The position numbers and the translations under genes were made by a program. This document shows positions 1 to 11,118 of a stretch of 64,000 nt of DNA, in pieces (position 1 is the stretch's first letter; each line of letters opens with the position of its first letter). The notes below the pieces were generated by a model, which worked only from the letters and a program-made list of their open reading frames with translations, ran no database searches and had not been told where the DNA came from. The DNA is from CAVTWY01 sp963738615 (GTDB taxonomy: Bacteria > Pseudomonadota > Gammaproteobacteria > Burkholderiales > Burkholderiaceae_C). The stretch covers positions 496,001 to 560,000 of the forward strand of contig CAVTXI010000004.1 in the NCBI GenBank assembly GCA_963738615.1. Reading direction: 5' to 3'.

Positions 1-849
1 GAGCAGGCGCGGCAGCACTTCGTGCACGGCTTCGTCGAGAAGGTCGGCGGCATCGACTTCGCCAACAAAGTGAAGATGGGCATCCGCGACAACCGCTACG
101 AGGCGATGGTGCCGCAGGTGGTCGGGCCGCTGTCGCTCGACGGTCGCGTGCACGCGATGGAGGCCAGGGTAGCGCGCGCACACACCACGCGCACGTTGAA
201 GTTCACGCTGCCGGGGCCGATGACGATCGTCGACACCGTGGCCGACCAGCACTACGGCAACCGCGAGGCGCTGGCCATGGCGTTCGCCGAACTGCTGAAT
301 CGCGAAGCGCTCGCCCTCGAGGCCGACGGCGTCGACATCGTGCAGTTCGACGAACCCGCCTTCAACGTCTACATGAAAGACGCCGCGGGCTGGGGCGTGC
401 AGGCGCTGGAACGTGCGGCGCAGGGCCTGCGGTGCAAGACAGCCGTGCACATCTGTTATGGCTACGGCATCGAAGCCAACAACGCATGGAAGAAGACGCT
501 GGGCGAGCAGTGGCGCCAGTACGAGCAGGTGTTCCCGGCGCTGGCGAAAAGCCGCATCGACCAGGTGTCGCTCGAGTGCCAACACTCGCACGTGCCGATG
601 GAGTTGATGAAGCTGCTGGACGGCAAAGACGTGATGGTGGGCGTGATCAACGTCGCGAGCGACACCGTCGAGAGCATCGACGAGGTGGCACACACCATCG
701 GCCGCGCGTTGCAGTTCGTGGCGCGCGAGAAGCTCGTGGCCTGCACGAATTGCGGCATGGCACCGATGCGGCGCGAGGTCGCCGTGGCCAAGCTGCACGC
801 ACTGGTGCAAGGTGCGGCTCGAGCGGCCGGCCGCGTTGCCCGTGGCTGA
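1..849 (+). CDS. MetE-like cobalamin-independent methionine synthase family protein (5' truncated)
   Basis: The gene is cut by the left window edge; the frame is open from base 1 and codes for 282 residues. It matches the C-terminal catalytic barrel of the cobalamin-independent methionine synthase family, which moves a methyl group from a folate-type donor to a thiol held on zinc. Visible zinc-site elements are HICYG (His and Cys), SLECQHSH (Glu) and CTNCGM near the end (Cys); QFDEPAF lies in the substrate region. The length suits the short single-domain MetE-like proteins rather than the two-domain 750-residue MetE, but the missing 5' part prevents certainty. The methyl donor and acceptor are not shown by the sequence. 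The next gene overlaps its 3' end, which suggests co-transcription. Confidence 0.85.
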   Translation, partial: EQARQHFVHGFVEKVGGIDFANKVKMGIRDNRYEAMVPQVVGPLSLDGRVHAMEARVARAHTTRTLKFTLPGPMTIVDTVADQHYGNREALAMAFAELLNREALALEADGVDIVQFDEPAFNVYMKDAAGWGVQALERAAQGLRCKTAVHICYGYGIEANNAWKKTLGEQWRQYEQVFPALAKSRIDQVSLECQHSHVPMELMKLLDGKDVMVGVINVASDTVESIDEVAHTIGRALQFVAREKLVACTNCGMAPMRREVAVAKLHALVQGAARAAGRVARG

Positions 850-1909
850 CGATCACGCGCGGTTCATCGCCCTGCGGCGATTCGACGACCTGGACGGTCT
901 GCGTGCGATCGCCGTGCTGGGGGTGATCTGGCACCACACTGCGGGCTCGGCATTTCCGAACTCGGCGTTGTCGTGGGCCGGCAGCCAGGGCGTGACCCTC
1001 TTCTTCGCGATCAGCGGCTTCCTGATCACGTCACTGCTGCTGCGCGAACGCGACCGGCACGGCCGCATCGATCTGCCCGCGTTCTACATGCGGCGCACGC
1101 TGCGCATCTTCCCGATCTACTACGTCGCGCTGGCGCTCTACGTGGTGCTGGTGTGGGTGTTCGAGCGCGACTCGACCTATGGGCGCGACTTCTTCGGCAA
1201 CCTAGGGTCGTTCGCGACGTACACGTCGAACTGGTTCGTCGAGTTGCGTGAACGTACGATCTTCTACTTCGCGTGGTCGTTGGCAGCGGAAGAGCAGTTC
1301 TACCTCGTGTGGCCGCCGCTGCTGGTGCTGCTGGGCACGAATCGGCGCGCGCTGGTGTTCCTGTTGGCCGCCGTGGCAGCCATCATCGCGCTCCACATCG
1401 CGCTGGCGCGCGCGGACGACGGGGCGTCCATCATCAAGTGGTCGCAGCGCGTGCCGCTCGCGTTGGTCCTTGCGTCGACCCTGGCCGTCGCGCTGCACGG
1501 CAGGGCGACGAACGCGTTGATTTCGCCTTGGTTCGCGCATCCGTTGTCCAGCGTGGCTGCGGCGTTGGTCCTGGCGTGGGCCTTCATCGTTCCCGGATGG
1601 CCCGACCTTGTGGTGCACATCGCGTGCGCGTGGTTGGTGGTGTCGATCGGTGCGGCCCGAAGCCACCCCTTCGCGGCCGTGCTGCGTCTGCGCGCACTCG
1701 CCTACCTTGGCACCATCAGCTACGGCATGTACCTGCTGCACATGCTTTGCGCAGCCGTTGTCAAGATGGCGCTGAAGACCGTGGGCATAGCCAGCGTCGG
1801 CGTCTTCGCTTTCGTCGGCACGACCATCGTGACCATCATCGTCGCCGGCCTGAGCTTCAAGTACTTCGAATCGCCGATCCTCGCGTTGAAGCGGCGCTAC
1901 GAACGCTGA
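842..1909 (+). CDS. Acyltransferase 3 family integral membrane protein (OafA/YrhL type)
   Basis: About 355 residues. The N-terminus has the family signature (a Leu-Asp-Gly-Leu-Arg-Ala-Ile-Ala-Val stretch followed by WHH), then about ten hydrophobic helices, with the usual FFAISGFLITSLLLRER and the basic RRTLRIFPIYY segment after the second helix. Members move acetyl or other acyl groups from the cytoplasm to periplasmic O-antigen, exopolysaccharide or peptidoglycan sugars. A GTG at 842 overlaps the preceding stop by 8 bases and is preferred; a GTG at 812 would add ten residues without homology value. No glycosyltransferases are adjacent, so the acceptor is unknown. Confidence 0.85.
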   Translation: MADDHARFIALRRFDDLDGLRAIAVLGVIWHHTAGSAFPNSALSWAGSQGVTLFFAISGFLITSLLLRERDRHGRIDLPAFYMRRTLRIFPIYYVALALYVVLVWVFERDSTYGRDFFGNLGSFATYTSNWFVELRERTIFYFAWSLAAEEQFYLVWPPLLVLLGTNRRALVFLLAAVAAIIALHIALARADDGASIIKWSQRVPLALVLASTLAVALHGRATNALISPWFAHPLSSVAAALVLAWAFIVPGWPDLVVHIACAWLVVSIGAARSHPFAAVLRLRALAYLGTISYGMYLLHMLCAAVVKMALKTVGIASVGVFAFVGTTIVTIIVAGLSFKYFESPILALKRRYER

Positions 1910-1932
1910 CTCGAACGGCACTGGCGATTTCC

Positions 1933-3168
1933 ATGAATGTCACGTCGTTCTCCCTCGCCGATCCACCCAGCGGTTTCGCTGCCAACCCGTATCCCTGGTA
2001 CGCGGCGCTGCGAGTTCACGCACCGGTGCACGAACTCAGCCCCGGCACCGTGCTCCTGACCCGCCATGACGACGTGAGCGCGGTGTACCGCAGCAGCAGC
2101 GTCAGCTCCGACAAACGTGTCGAGTTCGCGCCCAAGCTCGGCGTCGGCTCGCCGATCTACGAGCACCACACGACCAGCCTTGTCTTCAACGATCCGCCGC
2201 TGCACACGCGCGTGCGGCGGCTGCTGATGGGCGCGCTGAACCAACGTGCCATCGCGCGCATGGAAGCGGGCGTGATCGCGTTGGTCGATGGGCTGCTCGA
2301 CGCGATGGAAGCTCGTGGCGACGCCGATCTCGTGGCTGACTTTGCCGCGCGCATTCCGGTCGAGGTGATCGGCAACCTGCTCGAGGTGCCGCACGACGAG
2401 CGCGAGCCGCTGCAGGGTTGGTCGCTCGCGATCCTGTCGGCCCTCGAACCGCGGCCGTCGACGCAGGTGCTCGATCGCGCGAACCAAGCCACACGTGACT
2501 TTCTGGGCTACCTCGAGGGCCTGGTCGCGCACCGCAAGGCGCACCCGGGTGACCCGCAGGTCGATGTGCTGACGCGACTGATCCAGGGGGAACACCCGGC
2601 GTCGGCCGGCCACGAGCGGTCGGGGGAGAAGCTCAGCCACGTCGAGCTGCTGCACAACTGCATCTTCCTGCTCAACGCCGGCCACGAGACCACGACCAAC
2701 CTGATCGGCAACGGCATGCACGCGTTGCTCGAGCACCCGGACCAGCTCGATCGGCTGCGAGGCGAGCCGGCGCTGATCACGACCGCGGTCGAAGAACTGC
2801 TGCGCTACGACAGCCCGCTGCAACTCAACAACCGCGTGACGACGGCGCCGATCGAACTGGCGGCGCGCACGTGGCCCGCCGGCACCTTCGTCACGCTGGG
2901 CATCGGCGCGGCCAACCGCGACCCTGCCGCGTTCGCCGACCCTGACCGACTGGACCTTGCGCGCAAGCCGAACCCTCACGTCGCGTTCGGCCACGGCGCG
3001 CACGCTTGCGCCGGCATGAACGTGGCGCGCCTCGAGGCGCGCATCGCGATTCCGAGGCTGATCGCGCGGTTTCCGAAACTGGCACCGGGCAGCGCGCCCG
3101 AGCGCGATCCGCGCATCCGCTTTCGCGGGTTCAGGCGGTTGCCGGTGTTTTGGCCTGACGACGTGTGA
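1933..3168 (+). CDS. Cytochrome P450
   Basis: A 411-residue soluble bacterial P450, full length for the family. The heme-binding loop FGHGAHACAG places the cysteine thiolate ligand at about residue 359. The I-helix oxygen-activation motif AGHETTT is near residue 250, and the K-helix ExxR is EELLRYDSP. The ATG at 1933 gives the normal Pro-rich start and Y-P-W-Y-A-A-L segment of CYP sequences; the open frame runs further upstream without homology. No ferredoxin or ferredoxin reductase is adjacent, so electrons must come from elsewhere. The substrate cannot be read from the sequence. The 23-base gap to the acyltransferase gene suggests the same transcript. Confidence 0.93.
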   Translation: MNVTSFSLADPPSGFAANPYPWYAALRVHAPVHELSPGTVLLTRHDDVSAVYRSSSVSSDKRVEFAPKLGVGSPIYEHHTTSLVFNDPPLHTRVRRLLMGALNQRAIARMEAGVIALVDGLLDAMEARGDADLVADFAARIPVEVIGNLLEVPHDEREPLQGWSLAILSALEPRPSTQVLDRANQATRDFLGYLEGLVAHRKAHPGDPQVDVLTRLIQGEHPASAGHERSGEKLSHVELLHNCIFLLNAGHETTTNLIGNGMHALLEHPDQLDRLRGEPALITTAVEELLRYDSPLQLNNRVTTAPIELAARTWPAGTFVTLGIGAANRDPAAFADPDRLDLARKPNPHVAFGHGAHACAGMNVARLEARIAIPRLIARFPKLAPGSAPERDPRIRFRGFRRLPVFWPDDV

Positions 3169-3173
3169 GCTGA

Positions 3174-3684
3174 CTACTTCACCCGCCAACGCGCCAGGCT
3201 GTCGTCGCGCACGTCGCAGATCGGGTCGGGCCCGTACGACGTATCGCGCACCTTGCCTTCGATCACCGACACCTGGAACCACTGGCAGAACGTGGACACA
3301 TAGCGCCACGACCAGACCTCGCCGCCCTGCCAGCCGCCGCCGCGACGGTGCGACGGCGAGCCCAGCGCCAGCAGCAGGTCTCTGCACCGGCGTGCCGGGC
3401 TGCACGGCATCGAAGTTGGCTTCGCTCAGCACCTGCGTCCAGCGCTGCACGCGGCTGCCCGCGTCGACGTCGACCATGAAGGTGTGCTTGCCGACGGGCC
3501 CGCGCGCGAACTCGAGACGCGAGCCACCGTCGGGCAGCGCATAGCGAGCCGTGGGCACGCCCATCGAGCGCGTGGCTTCGTCGGCGCCCTGCCCCACCCG
3601 AAGGCCCGACGGGCCGTAGCTCGCGCAGCCGACCATCAGCGCCATGGCGACGAAAGCGACCGGACCCGCAGTACGAAGATTCAT
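3174..3684 (-). pseudogene. Small outer-membrane lipoprotein, frameshifted near 3378
   Basis: An N-terminal part begins with a signal peptide ending in a lipobox (ALMVGC-AS, lipidated Cys at about residue 18) and continues with a SmpA/OmlA-like G-x-x-E-A-T-R-S-M-G-V-P segment. The frame is lost at about 3375-3385 and resumes in another frame as R-D-L-L-L-A-L-G through to RWRVK. The rejoined product is about 170 residues with a Trp-rich middle (WSWRYVSTFCQWFQVSV), typical of uncharacterised betaproteobacterial lipoproteins next to recC. One missing or extra base explains the break, so it may be an intact gene misread. It is divergent from recC with only 28 bases between start codons. Confidence 0.6.
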
Positions 3685-3712
3685 AGAGGGCACAACGATA
3701 CTCCCTTCCCGC

Positions 3713-6700
3713 ATGCTGTACCTGGTCACTTCCAACCGCATCGAAGCGCTGCAAGACGCGTTGCTGGCGCGGCTGGAAGCGTCGCGCGCCACGCTCGCCG
3801 CTCGAGCCGCTGCACGCTGGTCGTCGACAGCCTTGCGCAGCGTCGTGCGTTGACGATGGCTATCGCGCAGCGCCAAGGCGTGGCGATCAACCTGCGCTTC
3901 GTGTTCCTGGCGCAATGGCTGTGGCGGCAGATGGCCGCGCAGGTGCCGGGTGTCGCGGCCGACACGCCCTTCGACGCCGCCACGCTGGCGTGGCGCATCG
4001 ACCGCCTGCTGGCCGACCCGGCCTTCGTGCAGCGCCGCGCGCGCCTTGCGCCCTACCTCGACGCCTGCGACGAAACGATGCGCTTCGCCTTCGCGCGGCG
4101 CACCGCGCAACTGCTCGAGCACTACACCACCTACCGTCATGACTGGCTCGAGCGCTGGAGCCGCGGCGACGCGCTGGCCGCACCGGCGTCGATCGAGCCG
4201 GGCACCACGGCGCACCGCGCGTGGATCGACGACGAAGCCTGGCAGCGCGCGTTGTGGCAGGCGCTCGAGCGCGACCTGGGGCTGCCGGGCGAACACCCGG
4301 CGCAGCGCTTCGTGCGGTCTCTCGAGGCGAGCCGACCCCCGCGCAGACGCGACGTTGCCGCGCGAAATCCACGTGTTCGCGCTGCCCTGCCATGGCGCCG
4401 CTGCACCTGCACCTGCTTGCTGCACTCGCGCGTGTGATCGACGTGCACGTCTACGCGCTGAACCCGTCTCGTGCCTACTGGGTCGACGTGGTCAGCGACA
4501 AGCGCCTGGCCAACTGCGTGCACGCGGCTCGGTGCACGCGCTGCACGCGCAGGTCGGCCACCCGCTGCTGGCGGCGTGGGGCGCGCAGATGCAGGCGCAG
4601 CACGCGCTGCTGCAACAGCACCTCGGCGCAGACGATGGTCGACACCGATGCCTTCGTCGAACCGCAGGGCACATCGCGCCTGGCGCGCATGCAGCGCGCG
4701 ATTCTCGAGTTGGATGACACGCGTCAACGCCAGACGACGACGAGAGCGTCCCTGACAACGACGATACCGTCGAGATCCACATCGCGCACTCGTTGCGCCG
4801 CGAGCTCGAAGCGATCCAACAGCGGCTGCTGGCGCTCTTCGCGCAGACCGCATGCACCGGCACCGCACGAGGTGCTGCTGGCCACGCCCAACATCGACGA
4901 CGCCGCGCCCATGATCGACGCGGTATTCGGTGCGGCCAGCGGTGACGCACACATCGCCTACGCCATCACCGGCCGCTCGGGTGGTGACGACGGCGGTGCG
5001 GCGGCCGCGCTGCTGCAGCTGATCAACGCCGGCCGCGGACGTTGGACCGCCGACGACCTCGACGGGCTGCTGCACCTGCCGTTGGTGGCGCAGCGCTTGC
5101 GCTGGTCCGACGATGACCTTGCAAACCTGCGCGACTGGATCGACACCGCGGGCATGCGCTTCGGCCTCGACGCCGCGCATCGTCAGGCGCTGGACCTGCC
5201 GGCCAACGATGCGTGGACGCTGGACGATGCGATCGAGCGCCTGTTGATGGGCCACGCTTTCGCGCCGGCAGGACGCGCGTTCGACGAAGACGCCGCCACG
5301 TTGCGCCAACCGCTGGTCGGCAAGCTGCCCGCCGCCACGGTCGGCGGCGCGCGCGCGGCGCTGTTGGGGTCGCTGGCCGCATTGCAGCGCTCGCTGTCGC
5401 AGTGGCGCCAACTGCTGGCGCGTGCACACACGCCGGCCGATTGGCAGCGCCACCTGCTGTGGGCCATCGACGAATTTCTGGCACCCGTGCAGCCGACCGA
5501 ACACGCGGGTCTGCGCGCGCTGCGCCTGGCGTTAGCGCAATGGCACGCGCGTCTGCGTGCGGCTGGCGAAACACGCGAGCTGTCGGCCACGCTGATGCGC
5601 GATTCGCTCGGGCACGAACTCGCGCTTCGCGCGGCGGGCGCGGTGCCCAGCGGCAGCTTGAACTTCGCGTCGATGACGGGCCTGCGCCGCCTGCCCTTTC
5701 GCGTCGTCATCGTCTTCGGCCTGAATGACGGCAGCCTGGGGTGCGTCGGGTGCGCCCGCCGAGTGGGACCTGATGGCGCGCGCGCCGCGCCTGGGCGACC
5801 GCCAGCGGCGACAAGACCAACGCGACGTGCTGCTCGACCTGATGCTCGCCGCGCGCGACCGCTTCTGGATCAGCTACACCGGCCGCGACCAGCGCGACAA
5901 CCACGAGCTGCCGCCCGCGGCGGTGGTCGACGAATGGATCGAAGCGCTGGCCGCCGCTGATGGCGTCGAGCGTCGACGCCTTGCGCGCGCGCATCGTCGT
6001 CGAACACCCGCTGCAACCCTTCGCGCCAGAACTCTTCGAACCCAACGCACCACCGAGTCGACGAAGCCACCATCGTGGCTACGCGCGTGCGCTTGCGCAG
6101 GCCTTCGAGCGTTCACGCGACGCCGCGCGCGATCCGAGCGTTGTGACCGGCAGGGTTGACGCCGACGATGATGGTGACGCTGACGCCGACGACGACCTCT
6201 TCGGGCCCGATTCGACGATCGAATCGTCCATCGAGGACACCCCACCCGAACCGCGCGCCGACACCACGGCGGCAGCAGACGACGCCGAAGACGAAGACCT
6301 CGCCCTCGACGGCAACGACGACGCTGCCGCGCTGATCGTGCGGCCGCTGCCACCCGTTCCCGAATCACAGCGCCGGGTCACCCTCGCCGACCTCCAATAC
6401 TTCTTCGCCAACCCCTCGCGAGCGTTCCTCCAGCAGCGGTTGGGCATCGCACTGCCTTGGGCCGAAGACACGTTGCGCGCCGACGAGCCCTTTGCGCTCG
6501 ACCCTCGCGACCGCGCGCAACTGGCGCGTGTGTTGATGCCCGCCATTCGCGCCGGTGCCGACGACCAAGCCCTTGCCGCGCACGCACGCGCCAGCGGGCT
6601 GCTGCCGGCCGGCGCGATCGGCGACGCCGGCATCGTGAACGAATTGCACGCGCTGCGCCAACAAGCGCAGTGGCTTGCAGGCGGCGCAACGGTGCGCATG

Positions 6701-7241
6701 AAGGCCGTCGAGCTGCCTGTATCCACGCCCAACGGTGAGTGGCAACTTGTTGTCGCAACGGAATATCTTCCACACGATGGTTTGTCGATCTGGCGCCCGT
6801 CGAAGCTGACCGCGCGCACGCGGCTGGAAGCGTGGATCGAGCATCTGGCGCTGAACTTCATGGTCGACGACCGCGAGGCCGCGCGCACGGTGCTGGTCAC
6901 GCGCGACACGAAGCTGACGCTGAACCCGCTGCCGTACACCAGCGATCCCGGCCGAGCCGCTTCGCGAGTTGGTTTGCCTGATGGCGCAGGGCCTGCGCGA
7001 GCCTCTCGCCTTCATGCCTGATCTGTCGTGGCAGGCGGCGCAGGGCAAAACGCTGGCGCCGTTGGACGACGATGCCGCCGCGCCGTTTGGCAGCGTCGAG
7101 CGCCGTGACCCTTGGGTGCTGTTGGCATGGCGCGGTCGCAGTCTGACCACCGACCAGCGCTTGCAGGCGACGGCGCACACGGTCTATCGCACGCTGTGGC
7201 AGCGCTTGACGAATGAGATCGACCTCGAGGAAAAGCTGTGA
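3713..7241 (+). pseudogene. recC: Exodeoxyribonuclease V gamma chain RecC, disrupted by about ten frame changes
   Basis: RecC, which with RecB and RecD forms the RecBCD helicase-nuclease that resects double-strand breaks and recognises Chi. The start is MLYLVTSNRIEALQDAL. Homology can be followed to the stop at 7241, about 1176 codons against 1122 in E. coli, but it hops between frames at roughly 3810, 4330, 4390, 4520, 4635, 4735, 4860, 5745, 5960 and 6965. Landmarks in order are LRFVFLAQWLWRQ, VEIHIAHSLRRELEAIQ, EVLLATPNIDDAAPMI, FGLNDGSL, WISYTGRD and RVTLADLQYFFANPSRAFL. All parts are present in order, with no stretch missing. This fits repeated single-base indel errors better than decay, but a true pseudogene is not excluded. 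The stop overlaps the recB start (GTGA). Confidence 0.8.
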
Positions 7242-10200
7242 CCCAGCCCGGTCGCGGCGCCACTGCGCCTGCCCCCTTCGACGTGTTCGCCGCGCCGCTG
7301 CACGGCACGCAGTTGCTCGAGGCGTCGGCCGGCACCGGCAAGACCTGGACGCTGACTGCGCTGCATCTGCGGCTGCTGCTCGAGACCGGGCTGCCCATCA
7401 GCGCCATCCTCGTCGTCACGTTCACCGAAGCCGCGGTGGCCGAGTTGCGCACGCGCGTGCGCGAACGGCTGCTGCACGCGCGCGATGTGCTCGACAGCAG
7501 CCACGCTGACCACACCGACCCCGCTGTGGCCCGCATCGTGGCGCAGGCGCGTGAACATACGGGCCTGGACGACGACAAGCTGCGCCTTCGCGTGACGCGC
7601 GCGCTGGCCGAGTTCGACGACGCACCCATCAGCACCATCCACGCGTTCTGCCAACGTGTGCTGCACGAGTCGGCCTTCGCGGCGCGCCTGCCGCTGGAGG
7701 TCGAAACCCAGACCGACGACAACGAGCTTCGCCTGGCGGCCGTGCGCGACTTCTGGCGCCGCGACATCGCCATACCCGACCTGTCGCCGCGCACGGCCAC
7801 GCAGCTTGCCCGAATCAACGCGTCGCCCGAGCAGTGGGAGCCGTTGCTGCGCGACGCTCTGGCGTTTCCGCTTGCGCAGCGGCTGTGGTCCGACGGTGAC
7901 GAAGGCGACGAAGGTGAAGAAGGCGACGAAGGTCGCGGCAGGAACTCCGCGCGCGAAGCCGACCGCTATGCGCAACTGGAAGCCGAGCGCCAGCGCTGCT
8001 TCGAGCACGCAAGCGCGTCATGGCATCGCGACAACGGCCGCGCGCTCGAGGCGCTGATGCTGGCCAGCGGTGGCTCGAGCTACTCCAAGCCACGCATCAC
8101 GCAGGCCCATCGCTTCTGGGACCGGCTGTTCGCCGCCGCCGACCCCGCGGCTGCGTTGGTGCGCGACCCGTCGAAGCTCTTCACCCGCGGATGGTTGAAG
8201 GAACACGCGCCGAAGAAGCTCGCGCCGATTCCGTCGCCGCACCTCTTCGACGATCTGCAGGCCGTGTTCGACGCACACGACGCCATCGACGCCGCGCTGC
8301 GCGCCAACGTCGCACGCCTGAAGCAGCGCATGCTCGAGCGGGCCACGAACCACCTTCGCGAAGCCAAGGCCGCGCAAGGCGTTCAGACGTTTCAAGACAT
8401 GCTGACGCGCACGCACGAACGCCTGCACGACGACGACGCGCTCGTCGCCGCGGTGCGGCAGCGACTGCCCGCCGCGCTGGTCGACGAGTTCCAGGACACC
8501 GACCCGGTGCAGTTGGGGATCTTCAGCAAGCTGTATGGCGGCACCGACGCATGCATGTTCCTTGTCGGCGACCCCAAGCAGGCGATCTACTCGTTCCGCG
8601 GCGCAGACCTCGAGAGCTACCTGCACGCGCGCAACGGCGCAGGCGCGCACGTGTGGAGCCTCGAGCGCAACCAGCGCGCGTCGCCCCAGTTGCTGCACGC
8701 GCTGAACGCACTGTTCTCGCGCCACCCCCACGTGTTCGGCGACAGCCGCCTCGCCTTTCGTGCCAGTGAAGCGGGCGACGCACGGCGCAAGCCGTTTGTC
8801 GACGAACGTGAGCCTGTCGCATCGGCCGCGCTTCGCATCTGGTCGCTGCCCGCCGGCTTCGACAGCACCGCCGCCGCCAAACAAGCCGCCGCACGCGCCT
8901 GCGCCGCCGACATCGCGCGCACCCTCGAGGCCGCTCGCGCCGGCCTTGTACGCTGCGACGATCGTGCGCTGCGGGGTGGCGACATCGCGGTGCTGGTGCG
9001 CACGAACGTCGAAGGCCGCACGATGCGCCGCGCGTTGGCCGACGTGGGCGTGGCCAGCGTCGACCTGTCGCGTGCCAGCGTGTTCGCGAGCCTGGACGCC
9101 GCCGAGATCGACGTGCTGCTGCACGCCATGCTCGACCCCGGCCATACCGGCAAGCTGCGCGCTGCGATGGCCAGCACGCTGTTGGGTGTCGATGCCGAGC
9201 GCTTGGCAGCGCTGCACGCCGCCGGTACCAACCCCTTGGCTGGCGACTTGGTTGACGACGTGATCCGAGACGCGGAAGCCGCGCTCGAGACCACGCTCGC
9301 GCGCCTGCTGGCATGGCGCGGCACGTGGCAGCGCCATGGCATCGCGGCGATGTTGTCGCAGGCGCTCGACGATGTCGGCGCCGCCGAGCGTCTGCTGGGC
9401 GGCCGTGACGGCGAGCGCCGCATGACCAACCTGCTGCACCTGATGGAACTGCTGGGCCGCCAGGAGCGAGACACGCCGCTGCCGCAGGCGCTGCTGCGCT
9501 GGCTGGGGCAGCAGCGCAGGAACGCGCAAGGCCGCGAGGACACGCAGTTGCGCCTCGAGTCGGACCGTCAACTGGTGCAGATCGTCACCGTGCACCGCGC
9601 CAAAGGCTTGCAATACCCAATCGTCGTGCTGCCGTTCCTTTGGCATGAAAACGCGCCGCGCGACAAGGGCGGTACACGCCGATGGCACGACGACGAGGAC
9701 CGTCAGGTGCTCGACTTCCGCGATTGGGCGCAGGTCGATGGCGACGTGAAGCAGCGCGTGAATGACGCCGCGCGCGCCGAGTCGCTGCGCCTGCTGTACG
9801 TCGCGCTCACGCGGGCCGAACATCGCTGCATCCTCGTCGTCGATCAGCACATGCACGGGTCTTCGCGTGCCAGCCTGCGCAGCATGCTCAACCGCATCGT
9901 CGCGGCTCAGACGCCGGCGTTCGAAGACTGGCACAAGATACCCGCGAAGCCCGAAGCGCGCAGCCGGCTGATCGAAAGTGCATGGCGCGCACTCGTGCAG
10001 GCCACGCCGCACGCGTCGTTCGAGCCGCTGCCCGACGACAACAACGACGGCGGCACCGCGGCCGACCTGCGCAACGACGACGCTCGGGAGGTGCATCACT
10101 TCGACGCGCCCGGCCCGATCGGCGCGTCGTGGCGTCTGGGCAGCTTCAGCAGCTTCCTGCGCGCGGACGCCGCCGCGGCGCCCGATGGGCTGCTCGACAC

Positions 10201-11106
10201 GCTCGACCCCACGTTGGGCAGCGGCGTCGACCGCGATGCGGGCATGGCCGATGAAGGTCCGGGCAACGATGACGCTGGTGACAGCAATGACGGTGATGAC
10301 GGCAATGACGCAGTTGTCGCGGTCGACCACGCTCATGTCATCACCGAGGACGACATCCTGCGTTTCCCGCGCGGCCCAGCCGCGGGGGATGCGATGCACG
10401 CGTTGCTCGAACGCGCCGACTTCACACGCCCCGACACCTGGCCTGCCGCGTGTGCGGCGGCGCTGCGGCTGCATCCGCAACGAGCTTGCGCACAAGCACC
10501 GGCGATGCTCGAGCGCATGCTGAGTGACCTGACCACCGCCGAGATCGCACCAGGACTCGCGCTGAAGGACGTGAGCACCACGCAGCGGCTCGACGAGCTC
10601 GAGTTCGACCTGCCGCTGCCTGCGCTGCGGCTCGAACGCCTCGAGCGTCAACTGCACGCGTTGGGCCTCTCGGTGCCACCGCTGGGCACCGGCTTCGACG
10701 CGTCGCATGCGTTCCGCGGCCTTCCATTCCGCGGCCTTCCATTCCACGGGCATTGCGCGGCTTCGTCGACACCGTCTTCGAGCACGGCGGCCGCTACTAC
10801 CTGGCCGACTGGAAGTCGAACCACCTGGGCGACACGCCCTCGCACTACGCGCAACCATCGCTTGCACGCGCGATCGCGGCGCACGGCTACCACCTTCAGC
10901 ACGTGCTGTATGCCATCGCGCTGCTGCGCCACCTGCGGCGCTGCCTTGGCGAAGCGCAGGCCGAAGCCGCGTGGGGTGGCGCGTTCGTGCTGTTCGTGCG
11001 CGGCATCCGACCGGGTTGGGCCGATGCGCAGGGCCGTCCCACCGGTGTCTTCCACCGCCGCCTCGAGCCTGCCGTGCTCGACCAGCTGGCGCAGTGTTTC
11101 GGGTGA
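7238..11106 (+). CDS. recB: Exodeoxyribonuclease V beta chain RecB (one frameshift near 10755)
   Basis: The RecBCD subunit with the 3'-5' helicase and the nuclease domain. The Walker A motif ASAGTGKT lies at residues 29-36; further UvrD-like motifs are VVTFTEAAVAELRTR, LVDEFQDTDPVQ, DPKQAIYSFRGAD and the late VTVHRAKGLQYPIVVLPF. The first frame runs on to 11527, but after about 10755 the nuclease domain continues in another frame (RGFVDTVFEHGGRYYLADWKSN, with the Asp and the DxK pair) to a stop at 11106. The break sits just behind a perfect 15-bp tandem duplication at 10712-10741. The corrected length is about 1290 residues. It starts at the GTG overlapping the recC stop, and recD follows 12 bases after its stop. 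Confidence 0.88.
10712..10741. repeat. 15-bp perfect tandem duplication inside recB
   Basis: Two back-to-back copies of TTCCGCGGCCTTCCA (10712-10726 and 10727-10741), then a partial third (TTCCA). In protein it repeats RGLPF just before the conserved G-F-V-D nuclease-domain entry. The unit is a multiple of three and does not itself break the frame, but the recB frameshift lies within about 15 bases downstream. It could be a slippage product or a local misassembly. Confidence 0.8.
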
Positions 11107-11118
11107 AGGCGACAAGCG

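Noticed and set aside
1897..4425. 842-codon open frame on the minus strand across the P450, lipoprotein and start of recC
   Set aside because: Most of it is antisense to a P450 with complete motifs and reads as Arg/Gln/His-rich low complexity typical of high-GC shadow frames. Only its short lipoprotein part (to 3684) is used.
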